Assembly: GCF_000720255.1 (NCBI RefSeq)
Contig: NZ_JOJE01000036.1
Coordinates: 9,135-73,134, forward strand
Length of the DNA stretch: 64,000 nucleotides
From: Streptomyces griseus subsp. griseus
GTDB taxonomy: Bacteria > Actinomycetota > Actinomycetes > Streptomycetales > Streptomycetaceae
Direction: 5' to 3'
Below the pieces are notes generated by a model that ran no database searches, had not been told where the DNA came from, and saw only the letters and a program-made list of their open reading frames with translations. A program made the position numbers and the translations under genes. Of the stretch, positions 17,531-25,699 are shown one piece after another (the first letter of the stretch is position 1; every line of letters starts with the position of its first letter).

Positions 17531-18328
17531 TCAACTGTGCGCCCGGGCAACGAGGCAGGGATCCCGCCGAAGCACCTCCCGGCTGCCGAGCAGCGTGCCG
17601 ACGGCCAGACCGAGGGCGGGCAGCACCAGCGTGGCACCGGCCCACAGCAGCCCGGGCAGGGCGTCCGCAGGCCTGATGGGCAGCCCTAGGAGATCACTGA
17701 GCCGCCGCGTGAGCGCGACGGAGAGCCCGGTACCGACGACGGCGCCGATCGCTCCCGCCACTCCGCCGGAGAGGAGGGCCTCACCGAGCATGATCCGCCG
17801 CAACTCCGGCCGCCCGGACCTCAGGATCCGCAGCACCGCGAACTGCCCGACCCGCGCCCGCGCACTGCCCGCGGCCCGCACGACACCGAGCCACACCGCC
17901 CCCAACGCCAGCACCGGCACCAGCACCCGCATCGCGAGATCCGCCACACCGAACAGACCGGCCAGATGGCGGACGCGGTCGGACACCGGCGAGGCGGAGA
18001 ACCCGTCGTCCTGGAGCGCCTTGGTGACCGCGGCCACGTCCCGCTGGTGCCGGACCACGACGACGGCGGACTGCGCACCCTCCCGCTCCCGGAACGCCTC
18101 CGGCTCCTGTCCGGCCCGGGCGGCCGCGAGCAGCGCGGCGGTGTCCTCGGCGAGATGGGCCACGCCGGGCCCGTCGGCCTGCCGGCTCGGGTCGTACAGC
18201 GCGACGACCTTCAGCCTCACCACGGCGGTGGTCCCGGACGCGCTCCCCTCGCCTTGGTGTACCCGAAACGGACGGACCCGCCCGACCAGCGCACCGAAGT
18301 CGGTCCCCTGCGCTGCGGCAGGCCGACG
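17531..18328 (-). pseudogene. 5'-truncated FtsX/MacB-like ABC transporter permease remnant
   Basis: The readable frame covers only the C-terminal third of an FtsX-like permease: part of the extracytoplasmic domain, then three hydrophobic segments (VLVPVLALGAVWLGVV; AGAIGAVVGTGLSVAL; LLWAGATLVLPALGLAVG). Homologous-looking sequence (TDFGALVGRVRPFRVHQ) continues upstream of the first possible GTG (18223) but ends at an in-frame TGA at 18329-18331. No N-terminal transmembrane segment or partner ATPase is present. It looks like a decaying fragment left by deletion, not a functional 230-residue protein. Confidence 0.65.
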
Positions 18329-18622
18329 TCAGAGGCCCCTCACCGCACGGCCCGCTCCGCTGGACCCGGTGTCTGTTCAAGTCACCGGCGACCAGCCCCC
18401 GTTCACGCCTAAGTGGGACGCCGGTTGCCCGCAGCTTTCCTGGGCGTGGAGATTGCGGGAGTTCTGGGAGCTTGTTGGGGAGACCGGTCGGTAGCGGGGG
18501 AAGATCGGCCAAGTCGTGATGTTGCTCCGGTTTCCTTCTGCCTGGTGCCGCAGTGTCCCTTGGTGGATCTGTGACTTGTGGGGCTCGCGCGCACTCACCC
18601 CCCATGCGAAAGGAACCCATCC

Positions 18623-20758
18623 ATGGCCGACGAGAGGGTGCTGCGCGCGCAGCGGTTCATCAACGACACCTATGGCGGCGTACCGGGGATCACGAAGGTC
18701 GAGGAGACCGGGGTGGTGGACTGGCCGACGGTGTACGCGCTGGTGCGTGCGCTGCAGTACGAGCTGGGCATCACCGCGCTCTCGGACAACTTCGGGCCCA
18801 CCACGCTTGCCACGCTGACAGCCAAGTGGCCCTCGATCGACGCGAGTTCCGCCACCCCGGCGAACGTCGTCCGCATCGTGCAGGCCGCCCTGTGCTGCAA
18901 GGGCTACGACGGCGGTGACATCGACGGTACGTACAGCGTCCGAGTCGCCGCCTCCGTACGGCAGTTGAAGGCGGACGCGGGTCTCGACGGGCCGTACCCC
19001 GGGGACGCCGTGGTGCCGAAGCTGTTCAAGGCGCTGCTGAACAGGGACGCCTACATCCGTCAGGAGGGCGGCAGCGACACCGTGCGGGCGGCGCAGCGCT
19101 GGATGAACGGCACGTACGTCGGCCGGGCCAACTTCTTCGTCATCGCCTGCGACGGCCGCTACTCCCGTGACGTGCAGCGGGCGCTGATGTACGCCGTGCA
19201 GTACGAGATCGGCATGACCGACGACGTGGCCAACGGCGTCTTCGGCCCCGGCACCCAGAACGGGGTCAGGTCCGCCACCCTCTCCATCGGGTCGACCGGC
19301 GCCTGGGTACGGCTGTTCTCTGCCGCGATGGCGTTCAACCAGCGCCCCGGGGTCACCTTCACGGACACGTTCGACGCCCGGCTCGCCGGACGGGTGGCCA
19401 CCTTCCAGGAGTTCGTGCGGCTCCCCCTCACCTGCAAGGGCGACTTCGCCACCTGGGCGTCGCTGCTGGTGTCCACCGGCGACACCTCGCGCCGGGGCAG
19501 CGCCGCGGACTGTTCCACCGAGGTCACGGCCGCCCGGGCCGAGACGCTGGCCGCCGCCGGGTACCGGGTCGTCGGGCGGTACCTGTCGAACGTACCCGGC
19601 ACCACCCTCGACAAAATGATCAAGCCCGGTGAGCTCAGAACCATGGCCGCGAGAGGGCTGCGCTGCTTCCCGATCTACCAGACCAACGGTGCCGCCGCGA
19701 GCTACTTCACCGCCGCGCAGGGCGCCTCCGACGCCGCCGACGCCCTCTACTGGGCCCGCTACCACGGCTTCCGGCCCGGCACTCGCATCTACTTCGCCGT
19801 CGACTACGACGCCGTGGACGACGAGGTCACCACCAACGTCCTCCCCTACTTCACGGCCCTGAAAGCCGCGATCGACGCCGACGGCGCGGGCTACCTGACC
19901 GGCATCTACGGCGCGCGCGCCGTGTGCGCCCGGGTGGGCGCCGAGGGACTCACCTCCGCGAGCTTCGTCTCCGACATGTCCTCCGCCTACACCGGCAACG
20001 TGGCCTCCCCACTGCCCGAGGACTGGGCGTTCGACCAGATCGCCACCATCGACGTGGGCACCGGCGAGGGCGCGATCCAGATCGACAACAACATCGCGTC
20101 CGGCCGTGACCTCGGCCAGATCGCCTACGCCCCGCCGGCCGTCGCCACCGACCTGGACGTCCGCTTCGACATCTCACGGCAGGCGGTCGCCCTGACGGAC
20201 GTACGCCATTACCTGCGCTCCTGGGGACTGCCGGAACGGGGAGCCGGCGACCCGACCCCCACGTCCACGCAGGTGACGGCGGGCGCGGACAGCACGGCCG
20301 GCGCCTTCGACGTCCTCATCTCCTACGACGCCGTCCTGACCGACCTGGCCCGCACCCTGCGCATGCGCAAGGCGCTCATCGCCGTGAGCCTGCTGTGGAC
20401 GGTGCGCACCGGGGCGGCCCTCTCCCCGAAGACCGTTGTCGCCGCCCGCAACTACTGCGTCCAGCAACGCATCCTGCGCGGCCCGCTCCTCGACGCGGGC
20501 GACCCCGCCGACCTCCGCGCGGTCGCCCGGAAGATGCGCGACGACGACAAGTTCCGCATCAACAGCACCGCCTACGCCCTCATCAAGACCGCCCACGACC
20601 TGGGCCTGCCACGCCCCGGCCTCGCGGACACGGCGGAGAGCACCCGTCGGCTCCTGGGCGACTTCCTCGGCTCGGGCGGCCTGGACGGATCGACCCAGCT
20701 GGGCCTGTACCAGGTCCTGGAGAAGCACTACGCGCCGCTGCGCGGCACGGGCCGCTGA
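18623..20758 (+). CDS. DUF1906 (glycoside hydrolase-like) protein with N-terminal peptidoglycan-binding-like repeats
   Basis: This 711-residue protein has two peptidoglycan-binding-like helical repeats (about 1-140 and 145-290) and a DUF1906 TIM-barrel of the Rv2525c type (about 295-500). The barrel opens with DCSTEVTAARAETLAAAGY and contains RYLSNVPG and IYFAVDYDA. A helical C-terminal domain of unknown type follows (about 505-711). The ATG at 18623 has AAAGGA upstream. No signal peptide or Tat motif is visible, although the domains suggest a wall substrate. It lies 35 bp before a Tat-exported M15 peptidase, so the two probably form an operon acting on the envelope. Rv2525c is itself Tat-exported, so the missing signal is odd. 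Confidence 0.75.
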   Translation: MADERVLRAQRFINDTYGGVPGITKVEETGVVDWPTVYALVRALQYELGITALSDNFGPTTLATLTAKWPSIDASSATPANVVRIVQAALCCKGYDGGDIDGTYSVRVAASVRQLKADAGLDGPYPGDAVVPKLFKALLNRDAYIRQEGGSDTVRAAQRWMNGTYVGRANFFVIACDGRYSRDVQRALMYAVQYEIGMTDDVANGVFGPGTQNGVRSATLSIGSTGAWVRLFSAAMAFNQRPGVTFTDTFDARLAGRVATFQEFVRLPLTCKGDFATWASLLVSTGDTSRRGSAADCSTEVTAARAETLAAAGYRVVGRYLSNVPGTTLDKMIKPGELRTMAARGLRCFPIYQTNGAAASYFTAAQGASDAADALYWARYHGFRPGTRIYFAVDYDAVDDEVTTNVLPYFTALKAAIDADGAGYLTGIYGARAVCARVGAEGLTSASFVSDMSSAYTGNVASPLPEDWAFDQIATIDVGTGEGAIQIDNNIASGRDLGQIAYAPPAVATDLDVRFDISRQAVALTDVRHYLRSWGLPERGAGDPTPTSTQVTAGADSTAGAFDVLISYDAVLTDLARTLRMRKALIAVSLLWTVRTGAALSPKTVVAARNYCVQQRILRGPLLDAGDPADLRAVARKMRDDDKFRINSTAYALIKTAHDLGLPRPGLADTAESTRRLLGDFLGSGGLDGSTQLGLYQVLEKHYAPLRGTGR

Positions 20759-20793
20759 CGGGAAGCACCGGAGAAGAGAGCAGAGCACCCCAC

Positions 20794-21471
20794 ATGGCAG
20801 CAACACGACGACACTTCCTGCGGTCCGCGGTCACCACGGCGGTCGCGGCCGGCGCGGTCGCCGGTACGGCCCCCCTGGCCCCGGCCGCCGAGAAGGCGCC
20901 CCCCGCCGGCACGGCGGGAACGGCGGGATCACCAGGATCCGCGGGGCAGGCCGGCCGGACCTCCGCCAACGGCTGGCCCATCCCCACCGCACCGCCCGAC
21001 GCCGACGGCAGCGTCTGGACGTGCCCGGTGCCGGGGACGGGCTTCGGCATCGAGGTGGCGATCGGCGACGTGGAGGCGATCCTCGTCCACGTCGTCCGCC
21101 GCTTCCACTACGAGGTGGAGACCCTGCGCGCCGGAGACGTCACCGGCTACCGCTCCCCCGCGACGACGAAGGGGTACGAGACCAACCACGCCTCGGGCAC
21201 CGCGATCGACATCCGCCCCGACGCCTACCCGCCGGGCGCGAAGGGCGGCTTCTTCGCCCCCCAGCTCGCCGTGATCCGCGCCATCCTCGCCGACACCGAG
21301 GGCGTGGTGACCTGGGGCGGCGACTTCCCCCACCCCGACGAGAGCCACTTCCAGATCGACGTCCCGCCCACCTCCCCGAAGGTGAAACAGGTCGCCGACC
21401 GCATCCGCACCTGGAACACGACCCCGGGCAGGGGGGCGGGCGTCACGCAGGACCCGCGAAACCGTTCCTGA
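20794..21471 (+). CDS. Tat-secreted M15-family D-Ala-D-Ala carboxypeptidase-like protein
   Basis: The product is 225 residues. It begins with a twin-arginine signal, ATRRHFLRSAVTTAVAAGA, and an Ala-rich hydrophobic core, then an Ala/Gly/Pro linker. The C-terminal domain has the Peptidase_M15 zinc motifs NHASGTAIDI (His...Asp) and DESHFQID (His). It should cut D-Ala-containing stem peptides outside the cell; folded export by Tat may allow metal loading in the cytoplasm. The ATG at 20794 has GGAGAAGAG about 15 nt upstream, a loose ribosome-binding site. The gene follows the DUF1906 gene by 35 bp, which suggests cotranscription. Confidence 0.82.
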   Translation: MAATRRHFLRSAVTTAVAAGAVAGTAPLAPAAEKAPPAGTAGTAGSPGSAGQAGRTSANGWPIPTAPPDADGSVWTCPVPGTGFGIEVAIGDVEAILVHVVRRFHYEVETLRAGDVTGYRSPATTKGYETNHASGTAIDIRPDAYPPGAKGGFFAPQLAVIRAILADTEGVVTWGGDFPHPDESHFQIDVPPTSPKVKQVADRIRTWNTTPGRGAGVTQDPRNRS

Positions 21472-21518
21472 CGCTGGGCGGGTGGGTCTCCTTCGGTTCC
21501 TCACCGGCCGCCGGGGCG

Positions 21519-24500
21519 TCACCCATGAGTGGCGAACAACCGGTGCAGCGGCACCACCCTCAGTGCCTCCGGCGGAACCTGGGCAACCAGCCACGTGTTG
21601 CCTCCGGCGTACCGGCATTCAAGTCCCGCGGGGGCAGGGACGCACAGCAGGACGCTCGGACCGTGCCGCCTCCCGGCGCTGAGGGCCGCGGCACGGTCAC
21701 TCGTCAGATGGACCCACTGCCGGGTCATCGGCCGCAGCCCCTCGCCCCGCTCGAAGATGCTGCGCAGGGCGGCGGTGGGCGTGCAGTGGTAGAGCGGAGT
21801 CTCCGGCTGCCGGATCTCGTACTCGATGGCCGCGGGTCGCGAGTGGCCGTAACGAGCGCGGACGAGACCTTCCCGGACCTCGAAGCGCGTCTCGGTCACC
21901 GCACGTGCCACGCTGATCAGTTCGTCGGCGGAGACCCTGAGCTTGGGTTCGAGCGTCGTCACCAGGGTGTCGACCGGCACCCAGCCCTGGTCGTCCCGCG
22001 TGATCCCGGGGTCGTGGCGGAGGTGGTAGGCCAGCGTACGGCTGATGCGGCGCCTACGGCCGTCCTTGAGCTCGCGCAGCGGAGCGTCACCGGGGGTGCC
22101 GCGTCGCTCCGCCCAGGCATCGCGCAGCCTGATCGCCAGATCGCGCAGGGGATCGGGCTCAGGGCAGCGCTGCGGGTCGTCGACCAGGGGCGGCGAACAC
22201 ATCTCGTCCAGGAGTGCTTCGCCATGCTCGCGGACGCCCGGTCCACCCGTGCGGTCGCTCAGACAGCGCACCGCGCGGACCAGCAAGGAAGCCCGGTAGG
22301 CGGTCCACAGCTTCTCGACATCGACGGCCGGGGCACCCTGGCAGCACGACAGCGCCTCCACATAGGCCATGACCACCTCACGGCGCAGGTCCCAACGGCC
22401 CACCGGGAGAGCCGGCACGTCGTCGGTCAGCTGGGCGAGCTCGTATCCCATGGGGCGCCAGCGTGACGCCTCCAGATCGACCGCGACGATCCGGTCGGTG
22501 TCGGTCACCAGCCAGTTGAAGGCGTGGGCGTCCCGGCGGGGCTGTGGCGGAAGGGCGGTCACGTCCAAAAGCGCCCACCATTCCTCGAAGAGCGCGTTGG
22601 CGTCGCTGGGCGGCTCGTCGGGCAGGATCGCCCGCAGCCACATCCGCACCTCGTTGCGCACTTCCTTGCGTACGCCCTGGACCGGAGACCGGGGCGTACC
22701 GCAGGATCCGTGCACGTAGGCGAGGAACTTCGCCGTGCGTTTGAGCAAGCGGCAGGACGCCTCGGGCAGGGTGGGTGACAACCGGTCGGCGAGCACCGTG
22801 CCGTGCTCGAAGCGGCGCACGGAGATGATCTCCGTACCGTCCGGGAACTGCTCCTCACCGTGCGGCAGGTCGGCGACCGAGATGGTGGTGATCAGGTCGA
22901 TGATCCCGAACTCGCCCTCGGCCCCCATGCGTTGCAGCATCCGCTGCACCGCGGCCGACTTCTCGGTGTCGCGGTCGAAACAGAGCTGCGTCGTCGGTTT
23001 GAAGACCAGAGTGGAGTTGGTGAACCCCAGGTAATCGTCGACGGTCACGACGTTGCTGCGACCGCCGAGGTTGCGGCGCACCAGGTCGGGGCTGCTGATC
23101 GCCCGGTCGGCGGCGCGCTCGTAGAAGAAGCCCGGATTGCCGTCCGCGACCGCCTGGATCCACCCGTCGGTCTGCGGTACGTCGCCCAACTGGGCGCGCA
23201 TCGCTCCTTGTTCGGCCTGGCTGACGGTCACGCTGCCCTTTTCGAGCTCCCGGCCGAGCCTGACGAGCGGAACGCAGGAGGTGGTGTTCGTCCCCGTCTC
23301 CCGGACCAGTCGGGTGATCCCCTCGAGCCAGAAGGACCGGTTGTCCCGCAACGCGGCCGCGGCCAGGAGATCGTCGGCGTACCGTATCCGGCTGAGTTCG
23401 TCGGTCAGCGGCCCGGCCTTGACGATCGAACCGTCCTGCAACCCGAGCGCCGTGCGCAGCAACTTGTCACGGTCCATCTCGCCGATGTCCTCGAGCTGGA
23501 CGTACGCCCTGAGGCAGTCGGACAGGAGTCGGCGATGCAGCGGTTCCGTGGAGGACAGGAAGCGGCTCTGCAGGTCATGAACGAGCACGGCCGGAAGTTC
23601 CACCGCCGGATGGCCGGCCTCCGCGAACCGGCGTAGGTGCTCACCGAGTCCGAAGGGGTTGTTGAGCCGCCGCAGACCGAGTCGTATCTGCGGGAGCAGC
23701 GCCGGTGCCCTGCGGGCTGCGGCGGCCACACAGAACAGCAGCGCGTGCTGCACGGCCTCGCCACCGCTCGGCTCCCCGGCGGACCTGAGCGCTTTCTCGG
23801 CATGTCGCAGGTAGATCTCGAAGTTGTCGTCCTTACCCATGCCGTCGGCCAGCCGCAGCCAGACCTCGGCCATGAGCAGGTGCCACGTGGTGCCGCGCAG
23901 TTCGGTGGGGAACTCCCGGTCGGTGCGGACGGCTCTGCCGAGGTACTCCCGGTTCCCCGTGTGATCGTGGAGCCGCAGGTAGCACTCCAGGAGATAGGGG
24001 ACGGCGTCCGCGGCGGGGTTCCCCTCGACGATCGAGACCCGGAACTGTTCTGCCGACGCCTCCAGATCCGCGACGCCGACCTGTTCGAACCGCGCCAGAA
24101 GCACCGCCGCCTGCCCCAGCCGGCCGGAGAACTGGAGCTTGCTCCTGGTGTCGGTCAGGTCGCTGTCCGCGACCACGTGAACCAGGTAGGCCCGCGCCAG
24201 GCGCAGCGCCCGGCAGAAGACCACCGGGCGCCGCCAGTTGATGGACAGGGCGTGGTCCCACAGGGAAAGGGCGACACGCTGCCGGACCACATGGAGCGTC
24301 TTGGCGTACCGCATGCGCGCAGGCATGCTGGTCGCGGCCTGGGCCGCGAACCGGCACAGATTGCACTCGAAGACGAACGCCTCAAGGACCAGGATGGACT
24401 GGTCGTAGGCGTTCAAGACGTCCTTCCAGGCGGTGAGGACGAGCGTGGGATCGCTGTCCGCGTCGAGGACCCCGTGCACCCAGTCCGCGCCACGGCGCTG

Positions 24501-24710
24501 GATCCACTCGCCCATCAAGGCGTCCAAGGAGTCGCAACCGATCCACCGCAGTAACTGGACGACCTCCGGGTAGCGTTGCTCCAGGAGTTCGTTGAGAACC
24601 TGCTTGGACGGCGCGGGCCGGAGGGATGTGGGCTGTGTGCTCGGGACGATCTTCCGCCCCGGTTTGGTGGCCCTCCGGGCCACGTCCAGCGGAGTGACTC
24701 TGTTCTGCAC
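21519..24710 (-). CDS. Helical-APH kinase-KptA fusion protein (putative RNA 2'-phosphate kinase/phosphotransferase)
   Basis: This 1063-residue protein has three parts. Residues about 30-590 are alpha-helical and TPR-like. About 600-750 is an aminoglycoside-phosphotransferase-like kinase fold: a beta-3 Lys in LVFKP, a C-helix Glu in DTEKSAAV, the catalytic loop RRDAHAFNWL (Asp727, His729, Asn732) and the metal site AVDLEA (Asp745). Residues 884-1063 are a KptA/Tpt1 RNA 2'-phosphotransferase domain: LRHDP (Arg898, His899), VRARYGHS (Arg951) and GRRHGPSVLL (Arg1015), so all four known catalytic residues remain. Tpt1 moves an RNA 2'-phosphate to NAD+. I use GTG 24710; ATG 24818 would start upstream of the likely promoter. 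Codon 53 (24552-24554) is TTA. The gene stands alone. The helical part may bind RNA or a partner. Confidence 0.8.
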   Translation of the reverse strand: MQNRVTPLDVARRATKPGRKIVPSTQPTSLRPAPSKQVLNELLEQRYPEVVQLLRWIGCDSLDALMGEWIQRRGADWVHGVLDADSDPTLVLTAWKDVLNAYDQSILVLEAFVFECNLCRFAAQAATSMPARMRYAKTLHVVRQRVALSLWDHALSINWRRPVVFCRALRLARAYLVHVVADSDLTDTRSKLQFSGRLGQAAVLLARFEQVGVADLEASAEQFRVSIVEGNPAADAVPYLLECYLRLHDHTGNREYLGRAVRTDREFPTELRGTTWHLLMAEVWLRLADGMGKDDNFEIYLRHAEKALRSAGEPSGGEAVQHALLFCVAAAARRAPALLPQIRLGLRRLNNPFGLGEHLRRFAEAGHPAVELPAVLVHDLQSRFLSSTEPLHRRLLSDCLRAYVQLEDIGEMDRDKLLRTALGLQDGSIVKAGPLTDELSRIRYADDLLAAAALRDNRSFWLEGITRLVRETGTNTTSCVPLVRLGRELEKGSVTVSQAEQGAMRAQLGDVPQTDGWIQAVADGNPGFFYERAADRAISSPDLVRRNLGGRSNVVTVDDYLGFTNSTLVFKPTTQLCFDRDTEKSAAVQRMLQRMGAEGEFGIIDLITTISVADLPHGEEQFPDGTEIISVRRFEHGTVLADRLSPTLPEASCRLLKRTAKFLAYVHGSCGTPRSPVQGVRKEVRNEVRMWLRAILPDEPPSDANALFEEWWALLDVTALPPQPRRDAHAFNWLVTDTDRIVAVDLEASRWRPMGYELAQLTDDVPALPVGRWDLRREVVMAYVEALSCCQGAPAVDVEKLWTAYRASLLVRAVRCLSDRTGGPGVREHGEALLDEMCSPPLVDDPQRCPEPDPLRDLAIRLRDAWAERRGTPGDAPLRELKDGRRRRISRTLAYHLRHDPGITRDDQGWVPVDTLVTTLEPKLRVSADELISVARAVTETRFEVREGLVRARYGHSRPAAIEYEIRQPETPLYHCTPTAALRSIFERGEGLRPMTRQWVHLTSDRAAALSAGRRHGPSVLLCVPAPAGLECRYAGGNTWLVAQVPPEALRVVPLHRLFATHG

Positions 24711-24778
24711 GGCGCCCCCGTCGTCCACGCACCAGCCGCCCCCGGCCCAAGGCCGAAAAGCTCCTGAGAGACTGCGAG

Positions 24779-24784
24779 TGTAGC
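24779..24784 (-). promoter_or_regulatory. Possible -10 element of the kinase-KptA gene
   Basis: TACACT on the minus strand lies about 68 nt upstream of the GTG at 24710 and downstream of the alternative ATG at 24818, so it favours the shorter protein. No good -35 is present at 16-18 bp. Confidence 0.3.
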
Positions 24785-24911
24785 GTCCGTCACAGTTGGT
24801 GGAGGGCAACATGCTCACAGCAGGTCACAAAGGGGCTTTCCCTGTCCTGCGGCTGAGCTAGAGGGACGCGTCGAGAGCTGGGAGTTCCTGTCCGCCGCCG
24901 TAAGACCGACA

Positions 24912-25335
24912 TCAGTGGACGGTGAAGCCACCCTCGACGGGGAGAGCTGTTCAGGTGACGAAGCCGACGCCGGGGCTGCACAGCCACAGGACGGCCGCCG
25001 CGACCTCGTCCGCGCGCCCCAGTCGGCCGATGGGCTGTTCCTTGATGATCCCGGCCATGGCCTCGGCCTGGTTCTCGACCATGTCGGCGACCATCGGGGT
25101 GTCGATGACGCCGCAGCACACGGCGTTGATGCGGATGCCCCGGGGCGCGTACTCGACTGCGGCGCTGCGGGTCAGGCCGATGACGCCGTGCTTGGAGGCG
25201 TGGTAGGCCGCACGCTCGGGCAGCCCGACCAGCCCGACCAGCCCGCCCAGGGGCGAGCAGTTGACGATGGCGCCGCTGCCCTGCTCCCGCATCTGCCGCA
25301 GTTCGTGCTTCATCGCCGCCCAAACACCGGCAGCG
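24912..25335 (-). pseudogene. Short-chain dehydrogenase/reductase remnant (5' deletion and nonsense codon)
   Basis: The frame reads as the C-terminal half of an SDR: GVWAAMKHELRQM, the catalytic YHASK, INAVCCGVIDTPM and WLCSPGVGFVT. The N-terminal NAD-binding TGxxxGxG half and the catalytic Ser segment's start are gone. At 24951-24953 a TGA replaces the expected Gly codon; reading through gives TALPVEGGFTVH and the natural stop at 24912-24914, the normal SDR C-terminus. NAVCC in place of NAVCP and a repeated GLVGLVG also look like drift. It is a dead gene between tRNA-Lys and the kinase-KptA gene. Confidence 0.8.
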
Positions 25336-25508
25336 TCGGGCAGCCACCGATTCGTCCGCCGGCGTCCCAGCCGATCCGCAGACGACGGGCACATCCGCTC
25401 ACGCATCGCTCACGCGTGCATCCGAAGACGAAGCAGCGCCCGACCCGACCGAAGCCGAGTCAGGCGCTGCGTAGCAGGTCAGAGGCCATAACCTCCGCCC
25501 GCCATCGG

Positions 25509-25581
25509 TAGGCCCTGTGGGACTCGAACCCACAACCAATGGATTAAAAGTCCACTGCTCTGCCAATTGAGCTAAGGGCCC
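25509..25581 (-). tRNA. tRNA-Lys (TTT)
   Basis: A cloverleaf on the minus strand has anticodon TTT in the loop CTTTTAA, the T-arm GGTTCGAGTCC and a 7-bp acceptor stem with a G-U first pair. CCA is not encoded. The SDR remnant lies just downstream, consistent with tRNA-side sequence turnover. Confidence 0.95.
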
Positions 25582-25699
25582 AGGCGATGTTGCGTGATGT
25601 TGCCTCCACGAGCATAGCCGGACACGGCCGTGTCTCCGATCGGGTATCGGGGACACGGCCGCGCCGGGTGGCCGGATGGGGCCGGGAGTGTCAGGACTG

